This document shows, one piece after another, positions 17,157 to 26,600 of a stretch of DNA of 64,000 nt; positions within the stretch are counted from its first letter, which is position 1; each line of letters opens with the position of its first letter. The translations under genes and the position numbers were made by a program. The notes below the pieces were generated by a model. It did not search any database. It saw only the letters and a list, made by a program, of their open reading frames with translations, and was not told the DNA's origin. Where the stretch lies: the NCBI RefSeq assembly GCF_027706745.1, contig NZ_JAQFWP010000030.1, positions 1 through 64,000 on the forward strand. The letters are read 5' to 3'. Source of the DNA: Nocardiopsis suaedae (GTDB taxonomy: Bacteria; Actinomycetota; Actinomycetes; Streptosporangiales; Streptosporangiaceae).

Positions 17157-18218
17157 TCAGCCCTCGGTGAACTCCTTGGCGACGACCTCCGCGATCTGCG
17201 CCGTGTTCAGCGCGGCGCCCTTGCGCAGGTTGTCCCCGCACAGGAACAGGTCCAGCGAGCGCGGGTCGTCGATGGAGCGGCGGATGCGCCCCACCCACGT
17301 CGGGTCGGTGCCCACCACGTCGGCCGGGGTCGGGAACTCGCCGGCGGCCGGGTCGTCCTGCACCACCACGCCGGGGGCCGACGCCAAGAGCTCGCGTGCC
17401 TTGGCGGCGTCCACCTCCTGGTCGAAGGTGGCGTGCACGGACAGGGCGTGCGTGGTGACCACGGGCACGCGCACGCAGGTCGCCGCGACCTTCAGGTCGG
17501 GGTGGTCCAGGATCTTGCGGGACTCGTTGCGGACCTTCAGCTCCTCGGAGGAGTAGCCGTCCTCCTTGAGCGACCCGGCCCACGGCACCACGTTCATCGC
17601 CAGCGGGGCCGGGAACGGGCCCAGCTCCCCGACGGCCGAGCGCACGTCGCCCGCCCGCTCGCCCAGGGTGCGGTCGGCGGCCGCCGCCGCGACCTGGTCG
17701 CGCAGGGTGTCGATGCCCTCCTGCCCGGCGCCGGAGGCGGCCTGGTAGGAGGCGACGACCAGGTCGGTGGCGCGGTAGGCGCGGTGCAGCGCGCCGATGG
17801 CCACGATCATCGACAGGGTCGTGCAGTTCGGGTTGGCGATGATGCCGCGCGGGCGGTCGGCCACCTTCTCGGCGTTGACCTCGGGCACCACCAGCGGCAC
17901 GTCCGGGTCCATCCGGAAGGCGCCGGAGTTGTCCACGGCCACCGCGCCGCGCTCGGCGGCGATCGGCGCCCACTCCTTGGAGACCTCGTCGGGCACGTCG
18001 AACATGGCGACGTCCACGCCGTCGAAGACCTCCGGCGCCAGCGCCTGGACCTCGACCTCCTCGCCGCGCACGGTCAGGCGCTTGCCCGCCGAACGGGGGG
18101 AGGCGACCAGGCGGATCTCGCCCCAGACGTTCTCCCGGGTGGAGAGGATGTCGAGCATCACGGTGCCCACGGCGCCGGTGGCGCCGACGACGGCGAGGGT
18201 GGGGAGACGGTTGCTCAT
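17157..18218 (-). CDS. asd: Aspartate-semialdehyde dehydrogenase
   Basis: A 353-residue enzyme that reduces beta-aspartyl phosphate to aspartate semialdehyde with NADPH, the second step toward lysine, threonine and methionine. The NADP-binding GATGAVG is at about residues 12-18. The catalytic Cys is in [10 protein letters not shown]. The C-terminal [22 protein letters not shown] matches the family's substrate-binding end. It is the last gene of a minus-strand unit; its ATG at 18218 overlaps the lysC stop by 4 bp, giving translational coupling. Confidence 0.95.
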   Translation of the reverse strand: MSNRLPTLAVVGATGAVGTVMLDILSTRENVWGEIRLVASPRSAGKRLTVRGEEVEVQALAPEVFDGVDVAMFDVPDEVSKEWAPIAAERGAVAVDNSGAFRMDPDVPLVVPEVNAEKVADRPRGIIANPNCTTLSMIVAIGALHRAYRATDLVVASYQAASGAGQEGIDTLRDQVAAAAADRTLGERAGDVRSAVGELGPFPAPLAMNVVPWAGSLKEDGYSSEELKVRNESRKILDHPDLKVAATCVRVPVVTTHALSVHATFDQEVDAAKARELLASAPGVVVQDDPAAGEFPTPADVVGTDPTWVGRIRRSIDDPRSLDLFLCGDNLRKGAALNTAQIAEVVAKEFTEG

Positions 18219-18736
18219 CGGCCGGTACCTCCATAGACGACGGCCTCGACCTGGGCGGCGTCGAGCTGGAACTCGGTGTGCGCGGCCGCCACGGCCGAGT
18301 CGACCTGGTCCTCGGCCACGATGACGGAGATGCGGATCTCCGAGGTGGAGATCATCTCGATGTTGGTGCCCGACCCGGCGATCGCGTCGAAGAAGCGCGA
18401 GGTGACGCCGGGGTAGGAGCGCATGCCGGCGCCGATCAGCGACACCTTGCCGATCTTGTCGTCGTAGCGCAGCGCCTCGAAGCCCACCTTGTCCTGGATC
18501 TTCTTCAGCACCGCCATGGCGGTCTGGCCCGAGGACTCGGGGACGGTGAAGGAGATGTCGGTGCGCGACGTGGAGGCCGCCGACACGTTCTGCACGATCA
18601 TGTCGATGTTGACCTCGGCCTCGGCCAGCACATTGAAGATGGCGGCGGCCTCACCGACGCGGTCGGGCACCCCCACCACGGTGATCTTGGCCTCGCTGCG
18701 GTCGTGCGCGACGCCGGAGATGATCGGTTGTTCCAT
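18215..18736 (-). CDS. lysC: Probable aspartate kinase beta subunit from internal start
   Basis: An in-frame ATG at 18736 (MEQPIISG) begins a 173-residue product made only of the ACT regulatory domains. GAGGAAAG and GAAGG lie just upstream of it inside lysC. This is the same place and first residues (ME) as the known internal start of the corynebacterial LysC beta subunit. Such enzymes work as alpha2-beta2 heterotetramers. The internal start is inferred from position and ribosome-site resemblance. Confidence 0.55.
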   Translation of the reverse strand: MEQPIISGVAHDRSEAKITVVGVPDRVGEAAAIFNVLAEAEVNIDMIVQNVSAASTSRTDISFTVPESSGQTAMAVLKKIQDKVGFEALRYDDKIGKVSLIGAGMRSYPGVTSRFFDAIAGSGTNIEMISTSEIRISVIVAEDQVDSAVAAAHTEFQLDAAQVEAVVYGGTGR

Positions 18737-19486
18737 GCCTTCGCTTTCCTCGACTTCGGAGACGACCCAGGTTCCGGGCTTCTGGCTGAACGACGAGCGC
18801 ACGTGCAGCGGGATGTTGTACCGCCGGGCGTACTCCACGCACCGCAGGTGCAGGATCTTGGTGCCGCTGGCGGCCATCTCCAGCATCTCCTCGTAGGAGA
18901 TCTTGGGGATGCGCTGCGCCGAGGGCACGATGCGCGGGTCGGCGGTGAAGACGCCGTCCACGTCGCTGTAGATCTCGCAGGCGTCGGCGTCCAGGGCGGC
19001 GGCCAGCGCCACCGCGGTGGTGTCGGAGCCGCCGCGGCCCAGCGTGGTGATGTCCTTGCTGTCCTGCGACACGCCCTGGAAGCCGGCCACGATGCAGATC
19101 GAGCCCTCGTCCAGGGCCTCGCGGATGCGGCCGGGGGTGACGTCGATGATCTTGGCGTTGCCGTGCAGGGACGTGGTGATGACCCCGGCCTGCGATCCGG
19201 TGAACGAACGGGCCTCGTAGCCGAGGTTCCCGATGGCCATGGCGACCAGCGCCATCGACATGCGCTCGCCGGCGGTCAGCAGCATGTCCATCTCGCGCCC
19301 GGGGGGCAGCGGGGACACCTGCTCGGCCAGGTCGAGGAGCTCGTCGGTGGTGTCGCCCATGGCCGAGACCACGACGACCACGTCGTATCCCGCCTTTTTC
19401 TGAGCGACGATCCGCTGGGCTACCCGCTTGATGGCCTCCGCGTCGGCGACGGAGGAGCCACCGTACTTCTGCACGATCAATGCCAC
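18215..19486 (-). CDS. lysC: Aspartate kinase (alpha subunit, full length)
   Basis: A 423-residue aspartokinase that phosphorylates aspartate. The N-terminal kinase domain starts with VQKYGGSSV and contains [20 protein letters not shown]. Two ACT domains follow, roughly residues 265-345 and 350-423. The C-terminal [12 protein letters not shown] is characteristic of the feedback-regulated actinobacterial alpha/beta type. The GTG start at 19486 is supported by AGGAG about nine bases upstream. The family is usually inhibited by lysine plus threonine through the ACT domains. It forms an operon with asd. Confidence 0.95.
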   Translation of the reverse strand: MALIVQKYGGSSVADAEAIKRVAQRIVAQKKAGYDVVVVVSAMGDTTDELLDLAEQVSPLPPGREMDMLLTAGERMSMALVAMAIGNLGYEARSFTGSQAGVITTSLHGNAKIIDVTPGRIREALDEGSICIVAGFQGVSQDSKDITTLGRGGSDTTAVALAAALDADACEIYSDVDGVFTADPRIVPSAQRIPKISYEEMLEMAASGTKILHLRCVEYARRYNIPLHVRSSFSQKPGTWVVSEVEESEGMEQPIISGVAHDRSEAKITVVGVPDRVGEAAAIFNVLAEAEVNIDMIVQNVSAASTSRTDISFTVPESSGQTAMAVLKKIQDKVGFEALRYDDKIGKVSLIGAGMRSYPGVTSRFFDAIAGSGTNIEMISTSEIRISVIVAEDQVDSAVAAAHTEFQLDAAQVEAVVYGGTGR

Positions 19487-19706
19487 GGTCGGCGCTCCTG
19501 AGGATTGGGATTCACGGTGATCAGATATGGAGTGTAGCGAGCGGTTTTCAGGGAGATACCCTCCCACCTGGGCAGAAAGGCACCGAGGGCTGGGCTTACC
19601 CGGAATGGGGGACGTTACTCGCGCTCATCGGCGAGCGGGCCGCGCCCGCTCCGGCGGCGCACCGCGGGACCGGGCCTTACGCCGGGGCTCCGCGCCCGGA
19701 TGTGAT

Positions 19707-20306
19707 CTAGAACTCCAGGCTTCTGCGGCCCTCGAAGGCCCGGCCGAGCGTCACCTCGTCGGCGTACTCCAGGTCGCCGCCGACCGGCAGCCCGCTGGCC
19801 AGGCGGGTGACTTTCAGGCCCATGGGTTTGACGAGGCGGGCGAGGTAGGTCGCCGTCGCCTCCCCCTCCAGGTTGGGGTCGGTGGCCAGGATCAGCTCGG
19901 TGACCCGGCCGTCCGACAGCCGCGCCATCAGCTCCTTGACCCGCAGGTCGTCGGGGCCCACGCCCTCGATGGGGCTGATCGCGCCGCCCAGCACGTGGTA
20001 GCGGCCGCGGAACTCGCGGGTGCGCTCGATGGCCACGACGTCCTTGGACTCCTCGACCACGCAGATGACCGCCTCGTCCCGGCGCGGGTCGCGGCAGATC
20101 CGGCAGCGCTCCTCCTCGGAGACGTTGCCGCACTCCTCGCAGAAGCGGACCCGGTCCTTGACCTCGACGAGGGCGTCGACCAGGCGCTTGACGTCGGCCT
20201 GCTCGGCGGCGAGCAGATGGAAGGCGATGCGCTGCGCGCTTTTGGGACCGACGCCGGGAAGCCGCCCGAGCTCGTCGATCAGGTTCTGGACCGCGCCTTC
20301 GTACAT
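19707..20306 (-). CDS. recR: Recombination mediator RecR
   Basis: A 199-residue RecR, the standard size. The helix-hairpin-helix region contains [15 protein letters not shown]. The four-cysteine zinc finger is [16 protein letters not shown]. The Toprim domain spans about residues 80-175 and includes [17 protein letters not shown] and [10 protein letters not shown]. RecR acts with RecO/RecF to load RecA at single-strand gaps. It lies downstream of ybaB, as in most bacteria. The spacing of about 210 bp between them is wider than usual and holds no other gene. Confidence 0.95.
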   Translation of the reverse strand: MYEGAVQNLIDELGRLPGVGPKSAQRIAFHLLAAEQADVKRLVDALVEVKDRVRFCEECGNVSEEERCRICRDPRRDEAVICVVEESKDVVAIERTREFRGRYHVLGGAISPIEGVGPDDLRVKELMARLSDGRVTELILATDPNLEGEATATYLARLVKPMGLKVTRLASGLPVGGDLEYADEVTLGRAFEGRRSLEF

Positions 20307-20517
20307 CGCCTACCCAAGGTGTCGCAGCTTTCGCCCTCCCACCGTAGCCGAGGACGCGTGCCGATCGGTCCCGGGCGCCCCGGAACACGGGGCGGCCGCC
20401 GGTGCCCGGCCCGGGCCGCCGTGCCGCCGGTACGGGCGGCACGGCCGCCGCCCGCGCACGGTGGCGGCGGGCGTCCCCGCCTTCGCCGGGACCGCCCGCC
20501 CGTCCGCCGGGCCGGGC

Positions 20518-20886
20518 CTACATGCCGGGCAGGCCCGGCATGCCGCCGCCGGCGCCGGGCATCCCGCCCAGGGCGTCGTTCAGTGGGCCCATCTTCTCCT
20601 GCTGGAGCCGCTCGACCGCCGACTCGGCGTCGCGCACCGCCGCCAGCACCAGGTCGGCGATGGTCTGCGCGCTCTCGGCGGGCTCCTCGGGGTCCACCGC
20701 CTTCGGGTCGATCGTGACGTCCTCGACGGTGCCGCGCCCGTTGACCACCACCGTCACCAGCCCGCCGCCGGAGGTCCCCTCGACACGGGACTCGTCCAGC
20801 TCCTGCTGGGCCTCCATGAGCTGCTGCTGCATCTGCTGGGCCTGCTGCAGCAGCGCCTGCATGTCCATTCCGCCGCCAGGGTTCAC
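20518..20886 (-). CDS. ybaB: YbaB/EbfC family nucleoid-associated protein
   Basis: A 122-residue DNA-binding protein of the YbaB/EbfC family. It has the N-terminal coiled coil (LLQQAQQMQQQLMEAQQELD), the strand region GGGLVTVVVNGRGTVEDVTI with DPKAVDPEE, and a Gly/Met/Pro-rich tail. GTG at 20886 is chosen because GGGGAAG lies upstream; the internal ATGs at 20868 and 20862 are possible alternatives. It is usually co-transcribed with dnaX and recR, but here dnaX is separated from it by an opposite-strand methyltransferase gene. Confidence 0.9.
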   Translation of the reverse strand: MNPGGGMDMQALLQQAQQMQQQLMEAQQELDESRVEGTSGGGLVTVVVNGRGTVEDVTIDPKAVDPEEPAESAQTIADLVLAAVRDAESAVERLQQEKMGPLNDALGGMPGAGGGMPGLPGM

Positions 20887-21025
20887 TGGGCCACTTCCCC
20901 TCGGATCGCTTGCCGACTCTGCCGAGACTAACCGCCGCGGGTTTACCGGCGCGCCCGCGCCGGGGACCATGACACCGGCGGCCGACGGCCGCCCCTGCGA
21001 CACGCACCACCGGGGGCGACACGCG

Positions 21026-22165
21026 ATGCCCAGCGCCGCACGGCGCCACCGTGCGCTCATCGACTCCCTCACCGCGTCCGGCGCGCTCGGCGACCGACGG
21101 CTGGCCGCGGCCTTCCGCGCGGTCCCCCGGCACTTCTTCGTCCCCCTGCACGGGGCGGCCACCGCCTCCGGGAGCCCGCTGGACGCCGACCGGGCGCCCG
21201 AGCGGTGGCTGGACGCCGCCTACGCGGACGAGCCGATCGTGGTGCAGGTCGACGACGGCGACCCGCGGCGGCCGGAGGGGGTGCCCACCTCGTCCTGTTC
21301 GGCGCCGGGCATCGTGGCCCGGATGCTGGAGGCCGCCCGCCTGCAGGACGGGCACCGGGTGCTGGAGGTGGGGACCGGGACCGGCTGGAACGCCGCCCTG
21401 CTGGCGGCCCGGCTCGGCGACGACCGGGTGGTGAGCGTGGAGATCGACCCGGAGGTGCTGGAGGGGGCGCGGGCGGCGCTGGTGCGCGCGGGCCGGACGC
21501 CGCGGACCGTGCGGGACGACGGGGAGTCCGGGTACCCGGAGGGCGCCCCGTACGACCGGGTGATCGCGACCTGCGCCGCCACCCGGGTGCCGCGGGCGTG
21601 GATCCGCCAGACCGTCAAGGGCGGTCTGGTGGTGCTGCCGTGGACGGCGATGGAGGGGGCCGGGGTGCTCGCCCGGCTGACGGTGCACGGGGACGGGTCG
21701 GCGAGCGGGCCGTTCCTGGGAGGGCTGGGGTTCATGCCGCTGCTGTCCCAGCGGCCGCCGCCCGCCGCGGCGCCGCCGCCGGAGGCCGAGCCGGACGAGA
21801 CGCGGCTGCTGCACGGCCCCGACCCCGTCGCGCCGCTGACCCGGTTCCCGTCGGCGTTCGGGGTGACGGCGGCGGTCCGGCGGTGGCGGATGGGGCTGCG
21901 CGCGGTGCCGGGAGGCGCGGGGCGGCAACTGTGGTTGGTCTCGTCGGACGGGGAGTCGTGGGCCCGGGTGGTCCCGTCGGGGACGGCGTGGCGGGTCGAG
22001 CAGGCGGGGCCGCGGTCGCTGTGGGACGAGGTGGAGGACGCCCGTGAGGAGTGGCGCGCCCTGGGCGGTCCCGCGCCGGAGCGGTACGGCCTGACGGTCG
22101 CCGCGGACGGCGGCCACCGGGTGTGGCTGGACACCCCGGACGGCCCCGGATGGGACCAGGAATAG
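21026..22165 (+). CDS. PCMT-like SAM-dependent methyltransferase
   Basis: A 379-residue protein. Residues 1-60 match the start of protein-L-isoaspartate methyltransferases (RAVPRHFFVP). The SAM motif HRVLEVGTGTGWNAALLAARL is at about residues 110-130, and YDRVIATCAATRVPRAWIRQ follows. About 150 further C-terminal residues exceed the usual PCMT length and resemble the longer actinomycete forms, some linked to peptide natural products. No precursor peptide or lanthionine synthetase is nearby, so repair of isoaspartyl residues or an unknown target is equally possible. ATG 21026 is chosen; 20969 is an alternative. Confidence 0.75.
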   Translation: MPSAARRHRALIDSLTASGALGDRRLAAAFRAVPRHFFVPLHGAATASGSPLDADRAPERWLDAAYADEPIVVQVDDGDPRRPEGVPTSSCSAPGIVARMLEAARLQDGHRVLEVGTGTGWNAALLAARLGDDRVVSVEIDPEVLEGARAALVRAGRTPRTVRDDGESGYPEGAPYDRVIATCAATRVPRAWIRQTVKGGLVVLPWTAMEGAGVLARLTVHGDGSASGPFLGGLGFMPLLSQRPPPAAAPPPEAEPDETRLLHGPDPVAPLTRFPSAFGVTAAVRRWRMGLRAVPGGAGRQLWLVSSDGESWARVVPSGTAWRVEQAGPRSLWDEVEDAREEWRALGGPAPERYGLTVAADGGHRVWLDTPDGPGWDQE

Positions 22166-22194
22166 GCCCGGTCCCAGCGCCCCGCCCCTCCATC

Positions 22195-22257
22195 GTTGAT
22201 CTCGGGGAAAAACGACGCTAAAACCGTGCTCGTAGCGTCGTTTTTCCCGAGATCAAC
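22195..22257. repeat. Long hairpin, dispersed palindromic repeat copy 1
   Basis: The left arm at 22195-22220 begins GTTGATCTCGGGG. The right arm at 22233-22257 is its complement with a single bulged G, giving about 25 paired bases around a 12-base loop. It lies 30 bp after the methyltransferase stop and before the convergent dnaX end, so it can act as a terminator. The outer arm sequence recurs near 59553-59615, showing it is a repeat family. Confidence 0.85.
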
Positions 22258-22341
22258 GGGGATCCGCACCGGGGGGGCACCCTCAGGACCAACGCCGCCC
22301 GCGAGCACCGCCGCGGCGGCCGTCCGTCCTCCCGGCGGCGG

Positions 22342-24642
22342 TCAGCCCGTGTTGTGGTCGATCTCGTCGATCACCTTGCCGCCGAGTTCGGACTCGATCA
22401 GGGACAGCGCCGACGGCGGAGGCCCGCCGTCGTCGTCCAGGTCGTTCTCCGGGTCGGGCTCGTCCGGCTCCTGCGGCTCGGGGGCGGGGGCGGGGGCACG
22501 GCCCGGGGCGCCCGCCGTGTCCGGGGGCGGGGCCGCGGCCGCGTCCTCATAGGGGTCCGGTGGCGGCTCCTCCAGCCCCGTGGCGATCCGGCGGGCCTGC
22601 TGCGCCGCCGGGGCCGGCCCCGGTGCCGCTCCCCCGCCGGTGCCCGACTCGGGGCCCAGACCGTTCCCGGGCCCGGAGGGCCGGTCCCCCGATCCGCCCG
22701 GCGCCCCCGTACCGCCGGCGCCTCCTGGGCTTGCCGGTCCGGCGGGGCCGCCGGGTGCGCCGGGTGCGCCGGGTGCGCCGGACCCGTTGGGCCCACCTGC
22801 CGGGGGCAGGGGCCCGGGCGGCGCCGGGGCGGCCCCGCCCTGCGGGGCGTTGCCGGTCACCGCGACCACCCGCACCTCGGCGCCCAGCACCTGCTGGATC
22901 GCCTTGGACACGACCGCGTCGCTGCCGCTGTTGGAGAAGCCCTTGGCGTCGTTCGGCCGGGAGAACCCGAGCTGGACCATGTTCCCCTCGACGCCGACCG
23001 GGCGGACGTCGCTGCCGCTCAGCACCATCCAGGTGAACCGGCGCAGGCTCTTGACGGCCTCCATGACCCGGCCCCAGGACGCCTGGAGCGTGCCCACGTC
23101 GACTGGGCCGCCCCCCTGCGCCGACGACGGTGCCGACGGGGCCGGGGGCGCGGTCGGCCCGGCCGGGGCGGGCTGCGGTGCCGGGGCGGGCGGTGCCTGC
23201 GGCGCCGCCTCCTGGCGGGCCGCGCCCTCACCGGGGCGGACGGCCTCCGGCCAGTCGTCGTCCGCCGCGGCCGCCTGCGGCGCCGGTGCAGGCGCCGCCG
23301 GAGGGGAGGCCGCGGGGGCGGAGGGCGAGGCGTCGGGCTCCCGAACGGGTTCGGAGGGTGCAGGGGCGGGCGCAGGCGCCGAAGAGGCCGCAGGCGCCGG
23401 GGACGCCGCGGGCGGCGGGGCCTGGGGGGCCTGGGGGGCCTGCGCCGACGGCGCGGGCGCCGGGTTCACCGGCGCCGACGCCACCCTGCGCTCCAGCTGC
23501 TCCAGCCGCGCCGCCAAGGCGCCCGCGTCGCCCGGCGACGCCGCGCCGGGCAGGAGCACGCGCGCGCACGTCAGCTCCAGCTGCAGTCGGGGCGAGGTCG
23601 CCCCGCGCATCTCGGTCAGCCCCTGGTTCAGCACCTCGGCGGCGCGGGTCAGCTCGGCCGGCCCCAACCGGGACGCCTGCTCGCGCATCTTCTCCACCGC
23701 GTCCGGGGAGACGTTGATCAGCCCCTTGTCCAGGGCGTCGGGCACGGCCGCGAGCACCACCAGGTCGCGCACCCGCTCCAGCAGGTCGGCGGTGAACCGG
23801 CGGGGGTCGTGGCCGCCTTCGGCGACCCGGTCGATCAGGGAGAACGCCGCCGCGCCGTCCCGGTCGCCCAGCGCGTCGACCATCTCGGCGAGCAGCGAGG
23901 AGTCGGTGTAGCCGAGCAGCGCGACCGCGCCGTCGCGGGTGATGCCGTCCTCCCCGGACCCGGCGAGGAGCTGGTCGAGGATGGACAGCGAGTCGCGGGC
24001 CGACCCGGCGCCGGCGCGCACCACCAGCGGCAGTGCCGCCTGGTCGAAGGACACCCCCTCCTCGGTGAGGATCTCCTCCATCAGCTCGCGCAGCGTGCTC
24101 GGCGGGATCAGCCGGAAGGGGTAGTGGTGGGTGCGCGAGCGGATGGTGCCGATGACCTTGTCCGGCTCGGTGGTCGCGAAGACGAACTTCAGGTGCGGCG
24201 GCGGCTCCTCGACGAGTTTGAGCAGCGCGTTGAACCCTTCGCGGGTCACCATGTGCGCCTCGTCGATGATGTAGACCTTGTAACGCGAGTTGACGGGCGC
24301 GAAGAACGCCCGCTCCCGCAGGTCGCGCGCGTCGTCCACACCGCCGTGCGACGCCGCGTCGATCTCGATGACGTCGATGCTGCCGGGGCCGTCGGGCGCC
24401 AGGGCGACGCAGGCCTCGCACTCCCCGCACGGGTCGGGGGTGGGCCCCTGGTCGCAGTTGAGCGAGCGCGCCAGGATCCGCGCGCTGGAGGTCTTGCCGC
24501 AGCCGCGCGGGCCGCTGAACAGGTAGGCGTGGTTGATCCGGCCGTTGCGCAGCGCTTGGCGCAGCGGGTCGGTCACGTGCTCCTGCCCGCGCACTTCCCC
24601 GAACGTCGCGGGCCGGTACTTGCGGTACAGCGCGATGCTCAC
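22342..24642 (-). CDS. dnaX: DNA polymerase III subunits gamma/tau
   Basis: A 766-residue clamp-loader ATPase. It has Walker A GPRGCGKTS (residues 44-52), zinc-binding cysteines at 63, 72, 75 and 78, Walker B IIDEAHMVT near residue 126, and the arginine-finger region IRSRTHHYPFRL. Domain III ends near residue 350. A Pro/Ala-rich stretch follows, then a folded tau-like region around residues 500-580 (LQASWGRVMEAVKSLRRFTW) and a long disordered Pro/Gly tail. It assembles the replisome and loads the beta clamp. GTG at 24642 starts the canonical SIALYRKYRP. The SRP RNA gene lies just upstream. Confidence 0.95.
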   Translation of the reverse strand: MSIALYRKYRPATFGEVRGQEHVTDPLRQALRNGRINHAYLFSGPRGCGKTSSARILARSLNCDQGPTPDPCGECEACVALAPDGPGSIDVIEIDAASHGGVDDARDLRERAFFAPVNSRYKVYIIDEAHMVTREGFNALLKLVEEPPPHLKFVFATTEPDKVIGTIRSRTHHYPFRLIPPSTLRELMEEILTEEGVSFDQAALPLVVRAGAGSARDSLSILDQLLAGSGEDGITRDGAVALLGYTDSSLLAEMVDALGDRDGAAAFSLIDRVAEGGHDPRRFTADLLERVRDLVVLAAVPDALDKGLINVSPDAVEKMREQASRLGPAELTRAAEVLNQGLTEMRGATSPRLQLELTCARVLLPGAASPGDAGALAARLEQLERRVASAPVNPAPAPSAQAPQAPQAPPPAASPAPAASSAPAPAPAPSEPVREPDASPSAPAASPPAAPAPAPQAAAADDDWPEAVRPGEGAARQEAAPQAPPAPAPQPAPAGPTAPPAPSAPSSAQGGGPVDVGTLQASWGRVMEAVKSLRRFTWMVLSGSDVRPVGVEGNMVQLGFSRPNDAKGFSNSGSDAVVSKAIQQVLGAEVRVVAVTGNAPQGGAAPAPPGPLPPAGGPNGSGAPGAPGAPGGPAGPASPGGAGGTGAPGGSGDRPSGPGNGLGPESGTGGGAAPGPAPAAQQARRIATGLEEPPPDPYEDAAAAPPPDTAGAPGRAPAPAPEPQEPDEPDPENDLDDDGGPPPSALSLIESELGGKVIDEIDHNTG

Positions 24643-24778
24643 GGCGTGTTCACGGCTCCCTCGGTCGCATCCACGCCCCCCATTCAACCGCCTCCCGCCG
24701 ACGGGACGCGCCGCGTTCGCCGAACCGGGCCGGGACCGCCGGGGACTGCGGGCCGGTGAGAGGGGGAGGGAAACACAA

Positions 24779-24869
24779 AGGACCCCTCGCGCACCCGCCA
24801 GAGCTTACTTATCCTTGCTGCCTTCCGGCCCTGGGGAGGTTCATAAGGTGACGCCGCACGAGGGGTCTG
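24779..24869 (-). ncRNA. ffs: Signal recognition particle RNA (4.5S-type)
   Basis: Read on the minus strand, the sequence contains the universal SRP domain IV core CAGGGCCGGAAGGCAGCAAGG-type loop (CCGGAAGG and GCAGCAAGG). The ends pair as CAGACCCCTCG with CGAGGGGTCC-type arms at about 24861-24869 and 24780-24789. The RNA binds Ffh and targets membrane proteins. A location immediately upstream of dnaX is common. The ends are estimated from the closing stem. Confidence 0.9.
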
Positions 24870-25124
24870 CCCCCCACTGTATAGGACGCCGGGACCGAAC
24901 CGCACGGGCGCGCGGGGGCGGCTCCGTTCGCCCTCGGCGATGACCGCCGCGCCCCCGCCCCGGCGCGGCGCACCGGTCGGCGTGCCGCTGAGCGGCCGGG
25001 GCGCCTTGTCTCCGTGTCGTCTGGTCGACATGCGGCCGGAACGGCTCCTCCCGGCCCCCAGGCACACCGGAGGGCCACGGGAATCCGTTCGAAGCACTCC
25101 CCCACGGCATGTAGAGTTGTTCTC

Positions 25125-25212
25125 GGAGGATTCGCCTAGAGGCCTAGGGCGCACGCTTGGAAAGCGTGTTGGGGGCAACCCCTCACGAGTTCGAATCTCG
25201 TATCCTCCGCCA
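25125..25212 (+). tRNA. tRNA-Ser (anticodon GGA)
   Basis: A class II tRNA with acceptor stem GGAGGAT/ATCCTCC, discriminator G and encoded CCA at 25210-25212. The anticodon stem CACGC/GCGTG encloses TTGGAAA, with anticodon GGA at 25159-25161. The long variable arm GGGGGCAACCCC and TTCGAAT T-loop fit tRNA-Ser. The 3' half, from the anticodon loop on, is duplicated at 33688, so this gene is the attachment site of the mobile element and is kept intact by it. Confidence 0.95.
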
Positions 25213-25262
25213 GCCTCTATGAGGCAGAACGAAGGCCCCGACCGGGTGCGCGGTCGGGGCCT
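25157..25262 (+). repeat. Attachment site, left copy (attL)
   Basis: This 106-bp block is identical to 33688-33793. It starts at the first base of the tRNA-Ser anticodon loop and runs through the T-arm, the CCA and the terminator hairpin. The first differing base after it is C here and T in the right copy. Confidence 0.92.
25233..25262 (+). terminator. tRNA-Ser terminator hairpin inside attL
   Basis: Perfect 11-bp arms AGGCCCCGACC around GGGTGCGC, 20 bp beyond the tRNA CCA. The same hairpin is repeated at 33764-33793 in attR. The left copy is probably brought by the element and restores termination after integration. Confidence 0.75.
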
Positions 25263-25289
25263 CGTTCGTTTCTCGTCTCAGTTTTAGTC

Positions 25290-26543
25290 TCAGTTCGCCT
25301 CTTCGGCGCCGTTGTCGGCCCGCTCTGGCCGCTCCCAGATGAGCCCGCCGACGCGGTCCGCGACGTCGCTCCGGACTTGGTCGACCAGGTGCTGGTAGCG
25401 CTTGAGCATCGAGCCGGAGGACCACCCCATGAGGCCCATGACGGCCCGGTCCGGGACCTCGAGGATGAGCAGCACGGTCGCGGCCGTGTGCCGGGCGTCG
25501 TGAAGCCGCGCTTCCCGAAGCCCTGCCTCCTTCAACAGCGCCTTCCACTCCCGGAAGTCGGTGTTCGGGCTCACCGGGTGCCCGAACACGTCTGTGAAGA
25601 CCCAGTCGCCGCGTTCCCACAGGTGTCCGGCCTGTTCACGCTCCTTCTCCTGTAGGCGCCTGTGCTCCTGGAGAAGGTCGGCCACAGGCGCCGGCAGACC
25701 GACCGGGCGGCGCCCCGCGGCGGACTTGGTGTCCTTGGTCAGCGGGTTCGCCCGGACCCGATCGGGGCAGAACCCGGGCTTGCGGCCGCAGGGGTTGGCG
25801 CACCCGTGCTTGTACTTCGGCCGGAGCAGGTGGCGCCGCACCCGGAGCGTTCGGGCGTCAAGGTCCAGGTCCCTCCACTTCAGCCCCAGCGTCTCGCCCT
25901 GTCGGAGTCCGAGAGCCAGGGCCAGAGCCCAGCGCGCGCCGTTCCGCCGTTCGGCAACGAGCCGGAGCAGCCCGCGGACCTGGTCGATGGAATACGGCTC
26001 GACTTCCTCTTCCACCACCTTCGGCGCCTTGGCCAGCAGCGCGGGGTTGCGGGTGATCACGCCCCGCCGGAGCGCCTCGTTGAGCGCCGCCCGGATCGTG
26101 CGGTGGGCGTGATGAACCGTCGCGGGCTTGCTGCCCTTGTCGCGCATCTTGCCGTAGAACCCCTCCAGATGCTCCGGCTTGAGCTTGTCGAGCCAGTGCG
26201 CCCCGACGCCGGGGATCAGGTGGACGTTCACGTCCACTCGGTAACCGCTGTAGGTGTTCTCCCCTACCGACGGTTTGGCGATGTGCTCCAGCCAGTGAGT
26301 GAGCCAGTCCTTCACTCGCCAGCGCTCTCCGGCCTTCCGCAGGGTGCCGTTGTCCCGCTCCCGTTCGAGCTTCCGCACGGCTTGGGTGACGGCCGCCTTC
26401 GTCTTCCGGGAGACGTGGCGGCGGTCCGGCTTGCCATCGTCCTTGATCCCGACCGTCACGCGGCCGTGCCAGTAGCCATCGGTCCCCTCATAGATCGAAG
26501 ACGCCATGTTCGGCTGCCGGGTGCGCTTCGAGTCGCGCGTCAT
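25290..26543 (-). CDS. int: Tyrosine-family site-specific integrase
   Basis: A 417-residue tyrosine recombinase that catalyses integration at, and excision from, the tRNA-Ser site. An N-terminal AP2-like arm-binding region (residues 13-60) and a SAM-like core-binding domain (75-165) precede the catalytic domain. Catalytic residues are Arg214 in LGLRQGE, His348 and Arg351 in LHDARHTAAT, Trp374, and the nucleophile Tyr383 in KRYQHL. An insertion with three Cys (248, 252 and 259; CANPCGRKPGFC) is common in integrases of actinomycete elements. The gene ends 78 bp from the tRNA, the usual int-att arrangement. Confidence 0.95.
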   Translation of the reverse strand: MTRDSKRTRQPNMASSIYEGTDGYWHGRVTVGIKDDGKPDRRHVSRKTKAAVTQAVRKLERERDNGTLRKAGERWRVKDWLTHWLEHIAKPSVGENTYSGYRVDVNVHLIPGVGAHWLDKLKPEHLEGFYGKMRDKGSKPATVHHAHRTIRAALNEALRRGVITRNPALLAKAPKVVEEEVEPYSIDQVRGLLRLVAERRNGARWALALALGLRQGETLGLKWRDLDLDARTLRVRRHLLRPKYKHGCANPCGRKPGFCPDRVRANPLTKDTKSAAGRRPVGLPAPVADLLQEHRRLQEKEREQAGHLWERGDWVFTDVFGHPVSPNTDFREWKALLKEAGLREARLHDARHTAATVLLILEVPDRAVMGLMGWSSGSMLKRYQHLVDQVRSDVADRVGGLIWERPERADNGAEEAN

Positions 26544-26600
26544 GCTGTCCTACTTCCGCGATTCGAGCGGGGGCCGCTGTGCAGCGGCCCCCGAGGTGGA

